Shown piece by piece: positions 1-7,308 of a stretch of DNA of 20,418 nucleotides (position 1 is its first letter; every line of letters begins with the position of its first letter). A program made the translations under genes and the position numbers. The stretch comes from Halieaceae bacterium (GTDB taxonomy: Bacteria; Pseudomonadota; Gammaproteobacteria; Pseudomonadales; Halieaceae): the NCBI GenBank assembly GCA_018666295.1, contig JABIZW010000250.1:1-20418 (forward strand). The letters run 5' to 3'. The notes under the pieces were generated by a model. That model was not told where the DNA came from and searched no databases. It saw nothing but the letters and a program-made list of their open reading frames with translations.

Positions 1-814
1 CATGCGCTCTGGAACCGTCGCCCAAATCGTCCAGTCAAACCACGGTGATTTCGCTGAGGGAGACCTGGTGCAAACTATGGGTGGCTGGCAAGACTACACC
101 GTGGTTACCCCGGGCGAGGGCGTCACCGGGGTCACCAAAATTCCTGAAGGCGTGACACCAGAGATGATGCTCTCAGTCATCGGCCTCACGGGCATTACCG
201 CGTATTTTGGATTACTCGAGCTCGGACAGCCTCAAGCGGGTGATACCGTCCTTGTCTCGGGTGCCGCGGGCGCAACCGGCTCTGTTGCAAGTCAAATTGC
301 CAAGATTAAAGGATGCCGGGTCGTCGGTATCGCCGGTGGTCCAGAGAAATGCCGGTGGCTAACCGAAGTCGCTGGTCTCGACGCCGTGATTGACTACAAA
401 CAGGGCGACCTTGACAGTCAGATTGCAGCCGCTTGTCCTAACAAGTGGAACGTATTTTTCGATAATGTCGGTGGAGAGACACTCGAGGCCGCCCTGAACC
501 ATTTGGACTTGTATTCACGTGTGGTCCTCTGTGGCGGCATTTCAGGCTACAACGCCGAAGCGCCTATTCCTGGACCCTCAAACTTAATGAACCTAGTGAC
601 GAATCGCAGTCGCATGGAGGGGTTCATTATTCTCGACTACATGCCCCGAGCGATGGAAGCGATTCAAGATCTTCTAGGCTGGGTAATGTCTGGAGACTTA
701 CAGTTCCAAGTCGATGTGCAGGAAGGTTTCGAGAACATCCCGAGCACGCTGCGTCGCCTCTATACGGGCGAGAACCACGGCAAGCAACTGCTCAAACTCG
801 CTGATCCGTCGTAA
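1..814 (+). CDS. CurA-like NADP-dependent oxidoreductase (MDR superfamily), 5'-truncated
   Basis: This is the C-terminal 270 or so residues of a zinc-independent medium-chain dehydrogenase/reductase of the curcumin reductase / leukotriene B4 dehydrogenase type. Such enzymes reduce the double bond of alpha,beta-unsaturated carbonyl compounds with NADPH in the cytoplasm. The visible Met at position 2 aligns inside the family's N-terminal catalytic domain (Met-Arg-Ser-Gly-Thr-Val followed by GD-V and a GGWQDY block), so it is internal and about 70 residues lie off the left edge. The nucleotide-binding Rossmann motif is clear as VSGAAGATGSVASQIAK, about 89-105 residues into the fragment, followed by a Gly-rich GGISGYN segment and a C-terminal GENHGKQLL ending typical of the family. 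It lies upstream of and co-directional with the Rieske oxygenase at 992, across a 177-nt gap, so co-transcription is uncertain. The family call is firm; the substrate is not predictable. Confidence 0.9.
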   Translation, partial: MRSGTVAQIVQSNHGDFAEGDLVQTMGGWQDYTVVTPGEGVTGVTKIPEGVTPEMMLSVIGLTGITAYFGLLELGQPQAGDTVLVSGAAGATGSVASQIAKIKGCRVVGIAGGPEKCRWLTEVAGLDAVIDYKQGDLDSQIAAACPNKWNVFFDNVGGETLEAALNHLDLYSRVVLCGGISGYNAEAPIPGPSNLMNLVTNRSRMEGFIILDYMPRAMEAIQDLLGWVMSGDLQFQVDVQEGFENIPSTLRRLYTGENHGKQLLKLADPS

Positions 815-826
815 GACCAAGGAACG

Positions 827-844
827 GGATTGATCGCTCAATCC
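827..844 (+). terminator. Small hairpin after the CurA-like gene
   Basis: A perfect 7-bp stem (GGATTGA with TCAATCC) and a 4-nt loop begin 12 nt after the stop of the CurA-like gene. There is no U-tract after the stem, so it is not a canonical intrinsic terminator. It could slow transcription or stabilise the 3' end. The rest of 815-991 holds no convincing gene. A weaker GCCGAT/ATCGGC pair with an 18-nt loop lies at 904-933. Confidence 0.3.
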
Positions 845-991
845 GCAGAGGACCTCAAATGGTTAAGTGGAGTACTACATGGGGCAGCATGACACGAACT
901 ATCGCCGATGATGCGCACCTAGCGGCTATCGGCCTTACCAACACAAGACGATAGTCCGCACCGATCAATCGAGGAGAGTAAGCCAAACGCC

Positions 992-2125
992 ATGGATAAC
1001 AACACAGTAGGACTCCGATCTCATAACGCCGTCATCGATCGCGTGTTTGAGCACATCGATAACCGGACAACAGACCTGGGTCACTCGCAGTGGCATGAAC
1101 CCGTTGAGCACTACGTAAGCCAGAAACGCTACGAGCAAGAAATGACGCTCTTACGCGAGCGTCCTGTCGTGTTTTGTCCATCGGCGGCCATTCCTGAGGC
1201 GGGCAGCTTCGTGTCTCGTACCGCGGCGGGCACACCACTCCTTGTGGTCCGAGACAACGACTTGAGGGTGCGCGCATTTATTAATGCCTGCCGCCATCGC
1301 GGGATGAAAGTCGCCTCAGGTGAGGGGTGTGCGCGCACATTCTCCTGCCCGTACCACGGCTGGACTTATAATTTAGATGGCACACTTCGCGGCGTTCCCG
1401 GTGCATCTGCATTTCCTGACTTAGAGCAAGAGACTGCGGGTCTCAAAGAGCTGTTTGCACTCGAGAAGGGAGGGCTGGTCTACGTACAGCAGGAGGGAAG
1501 TCCAAAGCTGAACACGCTAGACACTGCGCTGGACTTTTTCGATTCAACACAACCTCTGATCCATCAGAGTAATACGGTGGATGAGGCCAATTGGAAGCTG
1601 CTGACCGAGACCCTGCTTGAGGGTTACCACATCAAGTCATTGCACCGCGAGAGCTTCTACCCGTTTGGACTGGATAACATCAACGTCATCGAGTCCTTTG
1701 GTCAAAACTCGCGTGTCGTATACCCGTTCAAACGCATCGAAAACTTACGCACGGTCGCCGTCAATGAGCGCAAGATAGAGGGCTTCGCAACACTGGTGTA
1801 CCACCTATTCCCTAACGTCAGTGTGTCCGTTTTATCGAAACACACCAGCGTCACGATTATCGAGCCATTGTCGCCCACCCGCACACAAATGTTCTCTTAT
1901 TACATTAAGCACAGAGCCACATCGGGTAAAGAAATTAGCCATGAGGCGGCCATGAAGGATGTTGACTTCGTCAATCAATCGGGCCAAGAAGAAGACCGCG
2001 CAGCAGCAAGAGACATACAGGAAACCGTCACGACATCTGCCAACTCGCACTTAACGTTTGGTCTCTTTGAGCAGGCAATAGTGCGTTTTCACAAACACCT
2101 TTATGAAGAACTGAGCGGCGAGTAG
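992..2125 (+). CDS. Rieske [2Fe-2S] aromatic ring-hydroxylating oxygenase, alpha subunit
   Basis: A 377-residue cytoplasmic Rieske non-haem iron oxygenase; family members activate O2 to hydroxylate or demethylate aromatic or quaternary-amine substrates. The Rieske cluster ligands are visible as C100-x-H102 and C119-P-Y-H122. The catalytic domain carries the mononuclear-iron motif with H213 and H218 in EGYHIKSLH, and an acidic stretch near residue 335 (EEDRAARD) that probably gives the third ligand, an Asp. The length is normal for a stand-alone alpha subunit. No beta subunit, ferredoxin or reductase lies nearby, so electrons must come from elsewhere in the genome. The ATG at 992 has a GAGGAGAG sequence 13 nt upstream, somewhat distant. 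It is followed after about 80 nt by the PhyH-type dioxygenase on the same strand, suggesting a shared transcript. The closest functional subgroup (carnitine monooxygenase-like versus aromatic) cannot be settled by eye. Confidence 0.93.
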   Translation: MDNNTVGLRSHNAVIDRVFEHIDNRTTDLGHSQWHEPVEHYVSQKRYEQEMTLLRERPVVFCPSAAIPEAGSFVSRTAAGTPLLVVRDNDLRVRAFINACRHRGMKVASGEGCARTFSCPYHGWTYNLDGTLRGVPGASAFPDLEQETAGLKELFALEKGGLVYVQQEGSPKLNTLDTALDFFDSTQPLIHQSNTVDEANWKLLTETLLEGYHIKSLHRESFYPFGLDNINVIESFGQNSRVVYPFKRIENLRTVAVNERKIEGFATLVYHLFPNVSVSVLSKHTSVTIIEPLSPTRTQMFSYYIKHRATSGKEISHEAAMKDVDFVNQSGQEEDRAAARDIQETVTTSANSHLTFGLFEQAIVRFHKHLYEELSGE

Positions 2126-2205
2126 ATAGACCGCTAAGAGATCAATACGGGCGACACAGATCGACTGCTTTGGCGTCCAGAACCGACATACAATTGGAGA
2201 CCACG

Positions 2206-3375
2206 ATGCACGATATCTCTAAATCCATCGACGCTTGCGCCGCCCGCTACGGCGAACAGGCTGATGCAATGCGTGACTACTTAATCGAAGGTCAGCGTAG
2301 CGCCCTGGCGCTTGGAAACCGCGGACCCATCGAGTTTGATGACACTGGACGCCTTGCACAACACATTCTCGATGCCTATTCGACAGTTGGGTTTTATGTT
2401 TTCACCGGCGTCTTGGCTGAAGAGGAGTGTCAGGATATAGAAGCCGACATGATCGCCATGAAGGCCTCATTTCCCACGTCTCCCGACAGCGCAGTCGATG
2501 CGCAAGGTAACCCAGCACTGGGCAGCAACTCACAAACACCGCACTTGATCTGGTCAAAACCCTTAGGCGACCCACTGGGCGGAACGCAACTGGCTAACGG
2601 GCGGCACCAAGTGAAAATGTTCGAGCCCGAGGCCGGTTCAGAGACCCCCGCCGCCTCTCCGTTCATACTTTTAGGCTCACTGCGCTTCTCCGATGCCTGC
2701 CTTCGCACCTATGCGCATCCCCAGCTTCTGAAGGTTGCTGAGACGATTAACGGCAAAGACTTCACACCGTTCAATGAAGCCTTGTTCATTAAGGAACCGG
2801 GAATTGGTGCGGCCGTCTCTTGGCACCAAGACGGCGTCACACACTGGGACAGCCCCGACTTTGATGAAAATATTCACGGTTTTAACTTCATGGCTCAACT
2901 CTACGGGAGTACGGCGGTTAATGGTGTGTGGGTCCTTCCTGGCAGCCACAAACTGGGGAAAATCGACATCAGTGACCTCGTCAGTCAGTCACAAAGCGAG
3001 CGAATAGACGGCGCCGTACCGCTTGTCTGCGATCGCGGGGACGTGGTGATATGCAACCGCCAAGCGCTGCACGGGTCCTTCCCCAACAGCGGCTTTGAAC
3101 CGCGGCTTACAGTCAACTTTGGCTTCCATAAGCGCTCTTCAGTGCTGGGTGTCAAAGGGGGTGGAATTCACAGTGACGCGCAAGTGTTTGACGAGGATAT
3201 TATTGCTCGTCGATCACGGGTCTTGGGTTACGCGATTGCCGCGCGTCAGTCGCGTTTTACCGACGAGCAGCCGTACCAATATCAACCTTTTGAAGACAAA
3301 AACTTATCGTTTGTCTGGGATGAAGCAGCGCGTCTCGACCTGCACGATTACAACCGGGACGATATTAGTATTTAG
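2206..3375 (+). CDS. Phytanoyl-CoA dioxygenase (PhyH) family Fe(II)/2-oxoglutarate oxygenase
   Basis: A 389-residue member of the PhyH superfamily of Fe(II)- and 2-oxoglutarate-dependent hydroxylases. The iron facial triad is visible: H207 and D209 in SWHQDG and a distal His (about 289, in ALHGSFPNSG), followed by R300 in EPRLTVNF, which would bind 2-oxoglutarate. The double-stranded beta-helix core therefore spans roughly residues 140-310. I place the start at the ATG 2206 because GGAGA (2196-2200) sits 5 nt upstream. A TTG at 2170 in frame would add 12 residues but lacks a good ribosome-binding site. It follows the Rieske gene, giving two oxygen-activating iron enzymes in tandem. The substrate is unknown; bacterial PhyH proteins act on fatty acyl chains, small metabolites and natural products. 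No signal peptide is apparent, so the protein is probably cytoplasmic. Confidence 0.88.
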   Translation: MHDISKSIDACAARYGEQADAMRDYLIEGQRSALALGNRGPIEFDDTGRLAQHILDAYSTVGFYVFTGVLAEEECQDIEADMIAMKASFPTSPDSAVDAQGNPALGSNSQTPHLIWSKPLGDPLGGTQLANGRHQVKMFEPEAGSETPAASPFILLGSLRFSDACLRTYAHPQLLKVAETINGKDFTPFNEALFIKEPGIGAAVSWHQDGVTHWDSPDFDENIHGFNFMAQLYGSTAVNGVWVLPGSHKLGKIDISDLVSQSQSERIDGAVPLVCDRGDVVICNRQALHGSFPNSGFEPRLTVNFGFHKRSSVLGVKGGGIHSDAQVFDEDIIARRSRVLGYAIAARQSRFTDEQPYQYQPFEDKNLSFVWDEAARLDLHDYNRDDISI

Positions 3376-3376
3376 C

Positions 3377-3390
3377 CTAAGGCGCCTTAG
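3377..3390. repeat. Perfect 14-bp palindrome between convergent genes
   Basis: The sequence CTAAGGCGCCTTAG is its own reverse complement. It lies in the 11-nt gap between the convergent PhyH and amidohydrolase genes and runs over the amidohydrolase stop codon (TAA at 3387-3389 on the minus strand). As RNA it would form a short GC-rich hairpin on either strand without a U-tract. A bidirectional end signal is the simplest reading; a protein-binding site is possible. Confidence 0.45.
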
Positions 3391-4796
3391 CGTGACCCGC
3401 CGCCGAAGAAGTTAGCGCGGGTTGCAGGCGCTACGGTGCTGCCTTCGGTAAACCAAAGTTCGCCCTGTTTCACGACAACGGCTACGTTCCCGAGGGTGCT
3501 AATGTCTTCGAGGGGATTACCCTGGACAATGAGTATGTCGGCTCGCTTGCCGACCTCAAGGCTGCCTCGATCTCCAAACAACCCCAGTATTTCTGCATTC
3601 GTTTTAGTGGCCGCTGAAATGACTTGCAGCGGTGTCATACCACTGTCGACGAGAGCCGACATTTCACGCCACATCGCTTCCAAATGCATATTTAATGGAC
3701 TTGCGGCATCGGTACCCACGCCTATACGAGCACCCGCGCGGATAAATTGTCCGGCCGACTGCGTCGAGTTCCGTATCTCTGTGGCCGCATTACGGAAATA
3801 CGGTAGCTGATGGAAGTTCTCAAATGAGGCGATAAACTCTTGGTAAATGTCGTCAGGCATGTCCGCACGGTATTCCGCTCGGCTCAGTCGTGAAGGAAAC
3901 GCCTGTGTTGACGGGTAAACCCAAACCCTGTGGGATATGGTTTGAACGATTGGAATTTCACGATGCGCAATCGTATTAATCAGTGTTTCGTCGTAAGGCG
4001 GGTTCCCCGCCGAACCAACGTGTTGAAAAACATCGACACCGGCATTCATCGCCATTTCGATAGCTCGAGGCGCGTACAAATGGGCATGTACTTTGACACC
4101 CCGCGAATGCGCGGCGTTTACAACAGCAATATAATCCTCCTGCGTGAGGCCCTCCCACGTCTTAATGACGTCCGAGCCGCGATCAATTAATTCCAGCGTC
4201 TTTTGTGCCGCCTCTTGAGGCGACGTGACCACCACCTCGTAACTGTCAGGAATCGTGTCGTATTGAACGCGCGTAATCCAAGGCCCAGAGATCAGTAATT
4301 CAGGTCCAGGAATCAACCCGCCCTCAATGCGTTCACGCAAGGTCAGAATTTCAAACGGAGCGCCGAGATCAAGCGCCGTGGTCACCCCCGCACGCAGCAT
4401 TTGCTTGGCCGCAATGGGCATGACATCGAGTAAGCGCTCAGTACCACCCAAAAATTCGTAATAGCGCTCGTAAGAGCCATGACCAATAAGGTCAACATGC
4501 ACATGGTTATCGATGAGACCCGGAAGGATCGTGTGTCCACCCACATCAATAATCTCAGCGTCCTCAGGGATATCGACATCGCTCATCGCCCCTGCCCGCG
4601 TGATAACGCCGTCCGTAAAAACAATGACACCGTCTGCAATAGCCGGAGCTTCATAGCCATCGAGCAGTTGCCCACCAACAAAGGCGATGGGCTTTGATGA
4701 GCTGGATTCATCAGCCAATACCGGCAAACACGAGGCGGCCGCAGCAAAGATCACCCTGCTGATCACACACCGGTATAAATGAGTCGTATTAATCAT
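3387..4796 (-). CDS. Exported metal-dependent amidohydrolase (imidazolonepropionase-like)
   Basis: A 469-residue amidohydrolase-superfamily hydrolase with an N-terminal signal sequence (hydrophobic stretch ending near ADES, residues about 10-30), so it is probably periplasmic. Metal-site residues are in the expected order: H98-x-H100 after GLIDN, K212 in DVIKTWEG as the carboxylated bridging lysine, His in VHAH (237/239), H259 in FQHVG and the catalytic D363 in GVGTDAASP. The set matches a binuclear amidohydrolase of the Xaa-Pro dipeptidase / organophosphate-acid hydrolase branch, and the closing VGKRADILIV segment is typical. I start at the ATG 4796 because the signal peptide begins there and a GAGG lies about 10 nt upstream; a TTG further upstream adds 21 unlikely residues. 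It follows the alpha/beta hydrolase gene by 71 nt on the same strand and may be co-transcribed. Substrate (peptide, amide, lactone) is open. Confidence 0.9.
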   Translation of the reverse strand: MINTTHLYRCVISRVIFAAAASCLPVLADESSSSKPIAFVGGQLLDGYEAPAIADGVIVFTDGVITRAGAMSDVDIPEDAEIIDVGGHTILPGLIDNHVHVDLIGHGSYERYYEFLGGTERLLDVMPIAAKQMLRAGVTTALDLGAPFEILTLRERIEGGLIPGPELLISGPWITRVQYDTIPDSYEVVVTSPQEAAQKTLELIDRGSDVIKTWEGLTQEDYIAVVNAAHSRGVKVHAHLYAPRAIEMAMNAGVDVFQHVGSAGNPPYDETLINTIAHREIPIVQTISHRVWVYPSTQAFPSRLSRAEYRADMPDDIYQEFIASFENFHQLPYFRNAATEIRNSTQSAGQFIRAGARIGVGTDAASPLNMHLEAMWREMSALVDSGMTPLQVISAATKTNAEILGLFGDRGSLEVGKRADILIVQGNPLEDISTLGNVAVVVKQGELWFTEGSTVAPATRANFFGGGSR

Positions 4797-4867
4797 GGTC
4801 TGCGACCTCGAATTTTTTAATGACTGCGCCCGGTCGGCGCCTACACGCCTTAGGCACAAAGGCGGCG

Positions 4868-5815
4868 TTACAACCCAAGACTTTTCTCAAGAATTGCCTC
4901 GAAAACGATCCGATTTTCCATATGAGGTAAGTGGCCCGAATCAGGAACGAAGTATTCAACTCGCTTGGGCAGTAGCCGCGCTATCTTCTCGGCAAAGCGC
5001 TCATAAACCACGACGGTATCGCTGTCACCCCAAATGGTCACGACAGGAATATCGGAGTATTGAAGCATCGCATGAATGCGATCGAGCTCCGTTGAGTCGT
5101 GATTCTTTCGCGTCGAGATCAGCGCTCGGGCGAAACCCTTGTAAGCCAGTAACGCCGCATACTGATCGTCCCAATCTTGAAATTGTGACGGGTCTTTGAA
5201 GTCGGACAGTTGTCCCGAGGGAAGGTCGGGGTACTGGGCAATGAGGTCGGCGATCTCGGTCTTGGTAACGCGAGTATCATCCGCTCGGCGCGCATCACCA
5301 AAGCCTGAGGAGGCGACGTAGATCAGGCGCTCTACCCGCAGAGGCGCCATTCCAGCCACCTGGCTGACGACGCGCCCACCATTGGAGAGTCCAAACAATG
5401 ACGCCTTCTCCAGACCTAAGTGGTCAAGCAATTCGAGCACTTGGCGAGCAAAAAGCGTGTCGGTGTATTCAGCATCTGGGTTATCTGAAAAACCCCGTCC
5501 ATAAAGGTCCAGCGTCACAACACAGCGACCCTTTGATGCCAGGAAGTCGAAGGTCGGATCCCATATATAGGATGGCACAGAAAACCCATGAACCAGCACA
5601 TCGGGCGTTTCACAATTCTTAATATTCGCCGTTCGGTAGTAGGTGTACCCCTGCTCTAACGCCGCAAACGCCGCGCCTTTAGGCAAATTAAGTTGTGCCC
5701 TGAACGCCTCGTTTTTTGTGACCGATTCGAACTGTGAATCTGCTAACAAGGGGTATGAATAAAATGTGCTCCCGAGCAGCCCGATAAGAACGGTTGCCAA
5801 ACCTTTTCGCAGCAT
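4868..5815 (-). CDS. Exported alpha/beta-fold hydrolase
   Basis: A 315-residue alpha/beta hydrolase with a signal peptide (MLRKGLATVLIGLLGS onward, likely cleaved around LLADS). The triad is complete: nucleophile S144 in GLSNG, D266 in WGDSD and H295 in SGHLPHME. The oxyanion-hole HGFS motif is at about residues 76-79. A long insert between about residues 170 and 250 forms the lid. The ATG 5815 is preferred because AGGAG lies about 8 nt upstream on the minus strand and because it places the signal peptide at the N-terminus; an upstream start would add 14 residues. Family members include esterases, lipases, haloalkane dehalogenases and C-C bond hydrolases. The sequence alone cannot choose among them, though export favours an esterase or lactonase. 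The amidohydrolase follows on the same strand. Confidence 0.9.
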   Translation of the reverse strand: MLRKGLATVLIGLLGSTFYSYPLLADSQFESVTKNEAFRAQLNLPKGAAFAALEQGYTYYRTANIKNCETPDVLVHGFSVPSYIWDPTFDFLASKGRCVVTLDLYGRGFSDNPDAEYTDTLFARQVLELLDHLGLEKASLFGLSNGGRVVSQVAGMAPLRVERLIYVASSGFGDARRADDTRVTKTEIADLIAQYPDLPSGQLSDFKDPSQFQDWDDQYAALLAYKGFARALISTRKNHDSTELDRIHAMLQYSDIPVVTIWGDSDTVVVYERFAEKIARLLPKRVEYFVPDSGHLPHMENRIVFEAILEKSLGL

Positions 5816-6035
5816 TAATGTGCTCCTTCGACATTCGTTGAGGCCCAAGGATAACAAGCCGCAATGAAATAAAGCCTCTTAATCAGTATTCGATTTCCTT
5901 TTTTACCCTAATAAGGGAGCAAGCGTCGCTTTAGCGGTTCAAAAAACAGCCTTGATTCGGCGCATCTGTGAGCCTCGTATCGAATAGTGCTATCGGGGGA
6001 TTCTTACTGCTGCGTGACACCACACCAGCTTCAAG

Positions 6036-6080
6036 AACGCCTCAGGCGTTTATCCCGGGCAATATTGCGCTATGAGCGCA
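6036..6080 (-). terminator. Tandem short hairpins downstream of the esterase gene
   Basis: Two perfect 6-bp stem-loops sit 18-62 nt beyond the stop of the esterase gene: TGCGCT-ATG-AGCGCA (6066-6080) and AACGCC-TCA-GGCGTT (6036-6050). Read on the minus strand neither is followed by a long U-tract, so termination efficiency is uncertain. Their position between two minus-strand genes separated by about 280 nt fits the 3' end of the esterase transcript. I see no gene in the remainder of 5816-6097. Confidence 0.4.
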
Positions 6081-6097
6081 GCGAATCCACGGAACAA

Positions 6098-6997
6098 TTA
6101 CATCGCCTGGGTCGTAAAGCCCTCTGCGATCAACCACGCTATAAACTGATCAAACCACCGATCACTCGTCGTTCCTTTTGAGAAACTGCCAAAACCATGA
6201 CCGCCTCCCTGATACCAATGCAGTTCTGTTGAACCGCCAGCGCCGTGCCAGTCCTCAATTAATCCAAAGCTTTGATGCCCCAATAACGGGTCGTCAGATG
6301 CAATGGCCACAAAGAGCGGCATTGGGTCTTTCGGTGGGGCAACTGAACCCAGGTCGCCATAAATAGCCCCCAGAAAAGCCGGTGGGTCACCGCCGTCCGG
6401 ATCGAGCACAACGGCCATTGCGGTCATCGCACCTGCCGAAAAACCCAACATACCGACTCGGGATGAATCGATTGCGTACTGCGCAGCATTTTCCTTGATC
6501 CATGCCAAGGCAAGTTGAGCATCAGCTTTAGCCACTGACACAGCACGCGCGCGTTGCTCCCTCAACGATTCAGGATCAATTCGCCCCGAAAATAATCGTC
6601 CCATGAATTCAAAGAAATCATCGTCATTTCTGGGTGTTGGGGCCGTTCTGTACTTCAAAACGACGGCCGTTATACCTTGAGCTGCAAGTCGCTGTGCAAT
6701 AGGCCAGCCCTCATTCGACATCGAGACAAATTGAAAACCGCCTCCGGGTATGACCAGTACGGCCGCGCCCGTTGGGCTGTCGTTTGTCGCAGGGTAGACC
6801 GACACACTTGGGAGGTTTGTATTCCGCAGCCACCACTCAGCACCATTGAATGACCACTGCTCGGTGTTTTCGCCCTCTGACTTCGAAACATCAAGCGGTA
6901 TAAACGTCATATTGGGCGGTTCGAGATCACTGGCGTTTACCTGCGCAATAAAACAACACAATAGAATCCAACAGAAGCTCGACACTGCGTAACGCAT
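6098..6997 (-). CDS. Exported acetyl-esterase/xylan-esterase-like alpha/beta hydrolase
   Basis: A 299-residue alpha/beta hydrolase of the BD-FAE/acetyl xylan esterase-like group, with a signal peptide ending about residue 23 (CFIAQVNAS). The oxyanion-hole motif is IPGGGFQFVS (about 83-92). The nucleophile is S187 in GFSAG, the acid is D235 or D236 in ASDDP and the catalytic His is H267 in GGGHGFG. The block KYRTAP shortly after the oxyanion loop is typical of this group. The ATG 6997 has AGGAAGGG 7 nt upstream; an adjacent GTG at 7000 is too close to that site. Such enzymes remove acetyl or other short acyl groups from sugars or small esters, here probably in the periplasm. It is the third gene of a five-gene minus-strand run, but gaps of about 280-310 nt on both sides suggest its own promoter and terminator. 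Confidence 0.88.
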   Translation of the reverse strand: MRYAVSSFCWILLCCFIAQVNASDLEPPNMTFIPLDVSKSEGENTEQWSFNGAEWWLRNTNLPSVSVYPATNDSPTGAAVLVIPGGGFQFVSMSNEGWPIAQRLAAQGITAVVLKYRTAPTPRNDDDFFEFMGRLFSGRIDPESLREQRARAVSVAKADAQLALAWIKENAAQYAIDSSRVGMLGFSAGAMTAMAVVLDPDGGDPPAFLGAIYGDLGSVAPPKDPMPLFVAIASDDPLLGHQSFGLIEDWHGAGGSTELHWYQGGGHGFGSFSKGTTSDRWFDQFIAWLIAEGFTTQAM

Positions 6998-7308
6998 CAC
7001 TAAACCCTTCCTGAGTACTGTTCTCTTTTGATTATTCGGTCTTTTTTCAAACCATGTGGCGTTAACTCATAAAGAAAACTACACACCACTTAACATTGTC
7101 CACCACAGTGCTTACCCGTATTTCATTTCTCTCATTCGATCACTAAGTAGGCTCTAAATAGTGGGCTCACCGCAGTGAGGAGCAGCCCGCGCCCGCTAGA
7201 ATAGTGAGCGCTGACTATCAAAACCTGCAGGGCCAAGGCTTTTTCGCGCGCCCTGCGGTTTGGTGGATGCGCGACGACAGGCTTGGCCCATCACTCCGCA
7301 TTGTCGTT
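6998..7308. other. 311-nt intergenic region with no recognisable gene
   Basis: This stretch lies between the esterase start and the TPR-protein stop, both on the minus strand. It holds the esterase ribosome-binding site (7005-7012), an AT-rich segment at about 7020-7100 that is the likely place for the esterase promoter although I cannot assign a confident -35/-10 pair, and an inverted repeat at 7221-7261 described separately. I see no RNA gene or repeat family. Confidence 0.6.
7221..7261 (-). terminator. Inverted repeat downstream of the TPR gene, probable terminator
   Basis: AAACCTGCAGGGC (7221-7233) pairs with GCCCTGCGGTTT (7250-7261) to give a 12-bp stem with one bulged base and a 16-nt loop. 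On the minus strand it starts about 48 nt after the TPR-protein stop, and the descending arm ends in TTTTG, a short U-run. This is the best terminator candidate for the cyclase-TPR transcript. Confidence 0.5.

Noticed and set aside
4839..4855. A GCCTA/TAGGC short inverted repeat between the alpha/beta hydrolase and the amidohydrolase
   Set aside because: Only 5 bp, no U-tract, and common by chance at this base composition.
4795..5199. A 134-residue plus-strand frame over the alpha/beta hydrolase gene
   Set aside because: It is antisense to a gene with a full catalytic triad, has no domain-like content and is rich in Arg, Ser and Pro as shadow frames are.
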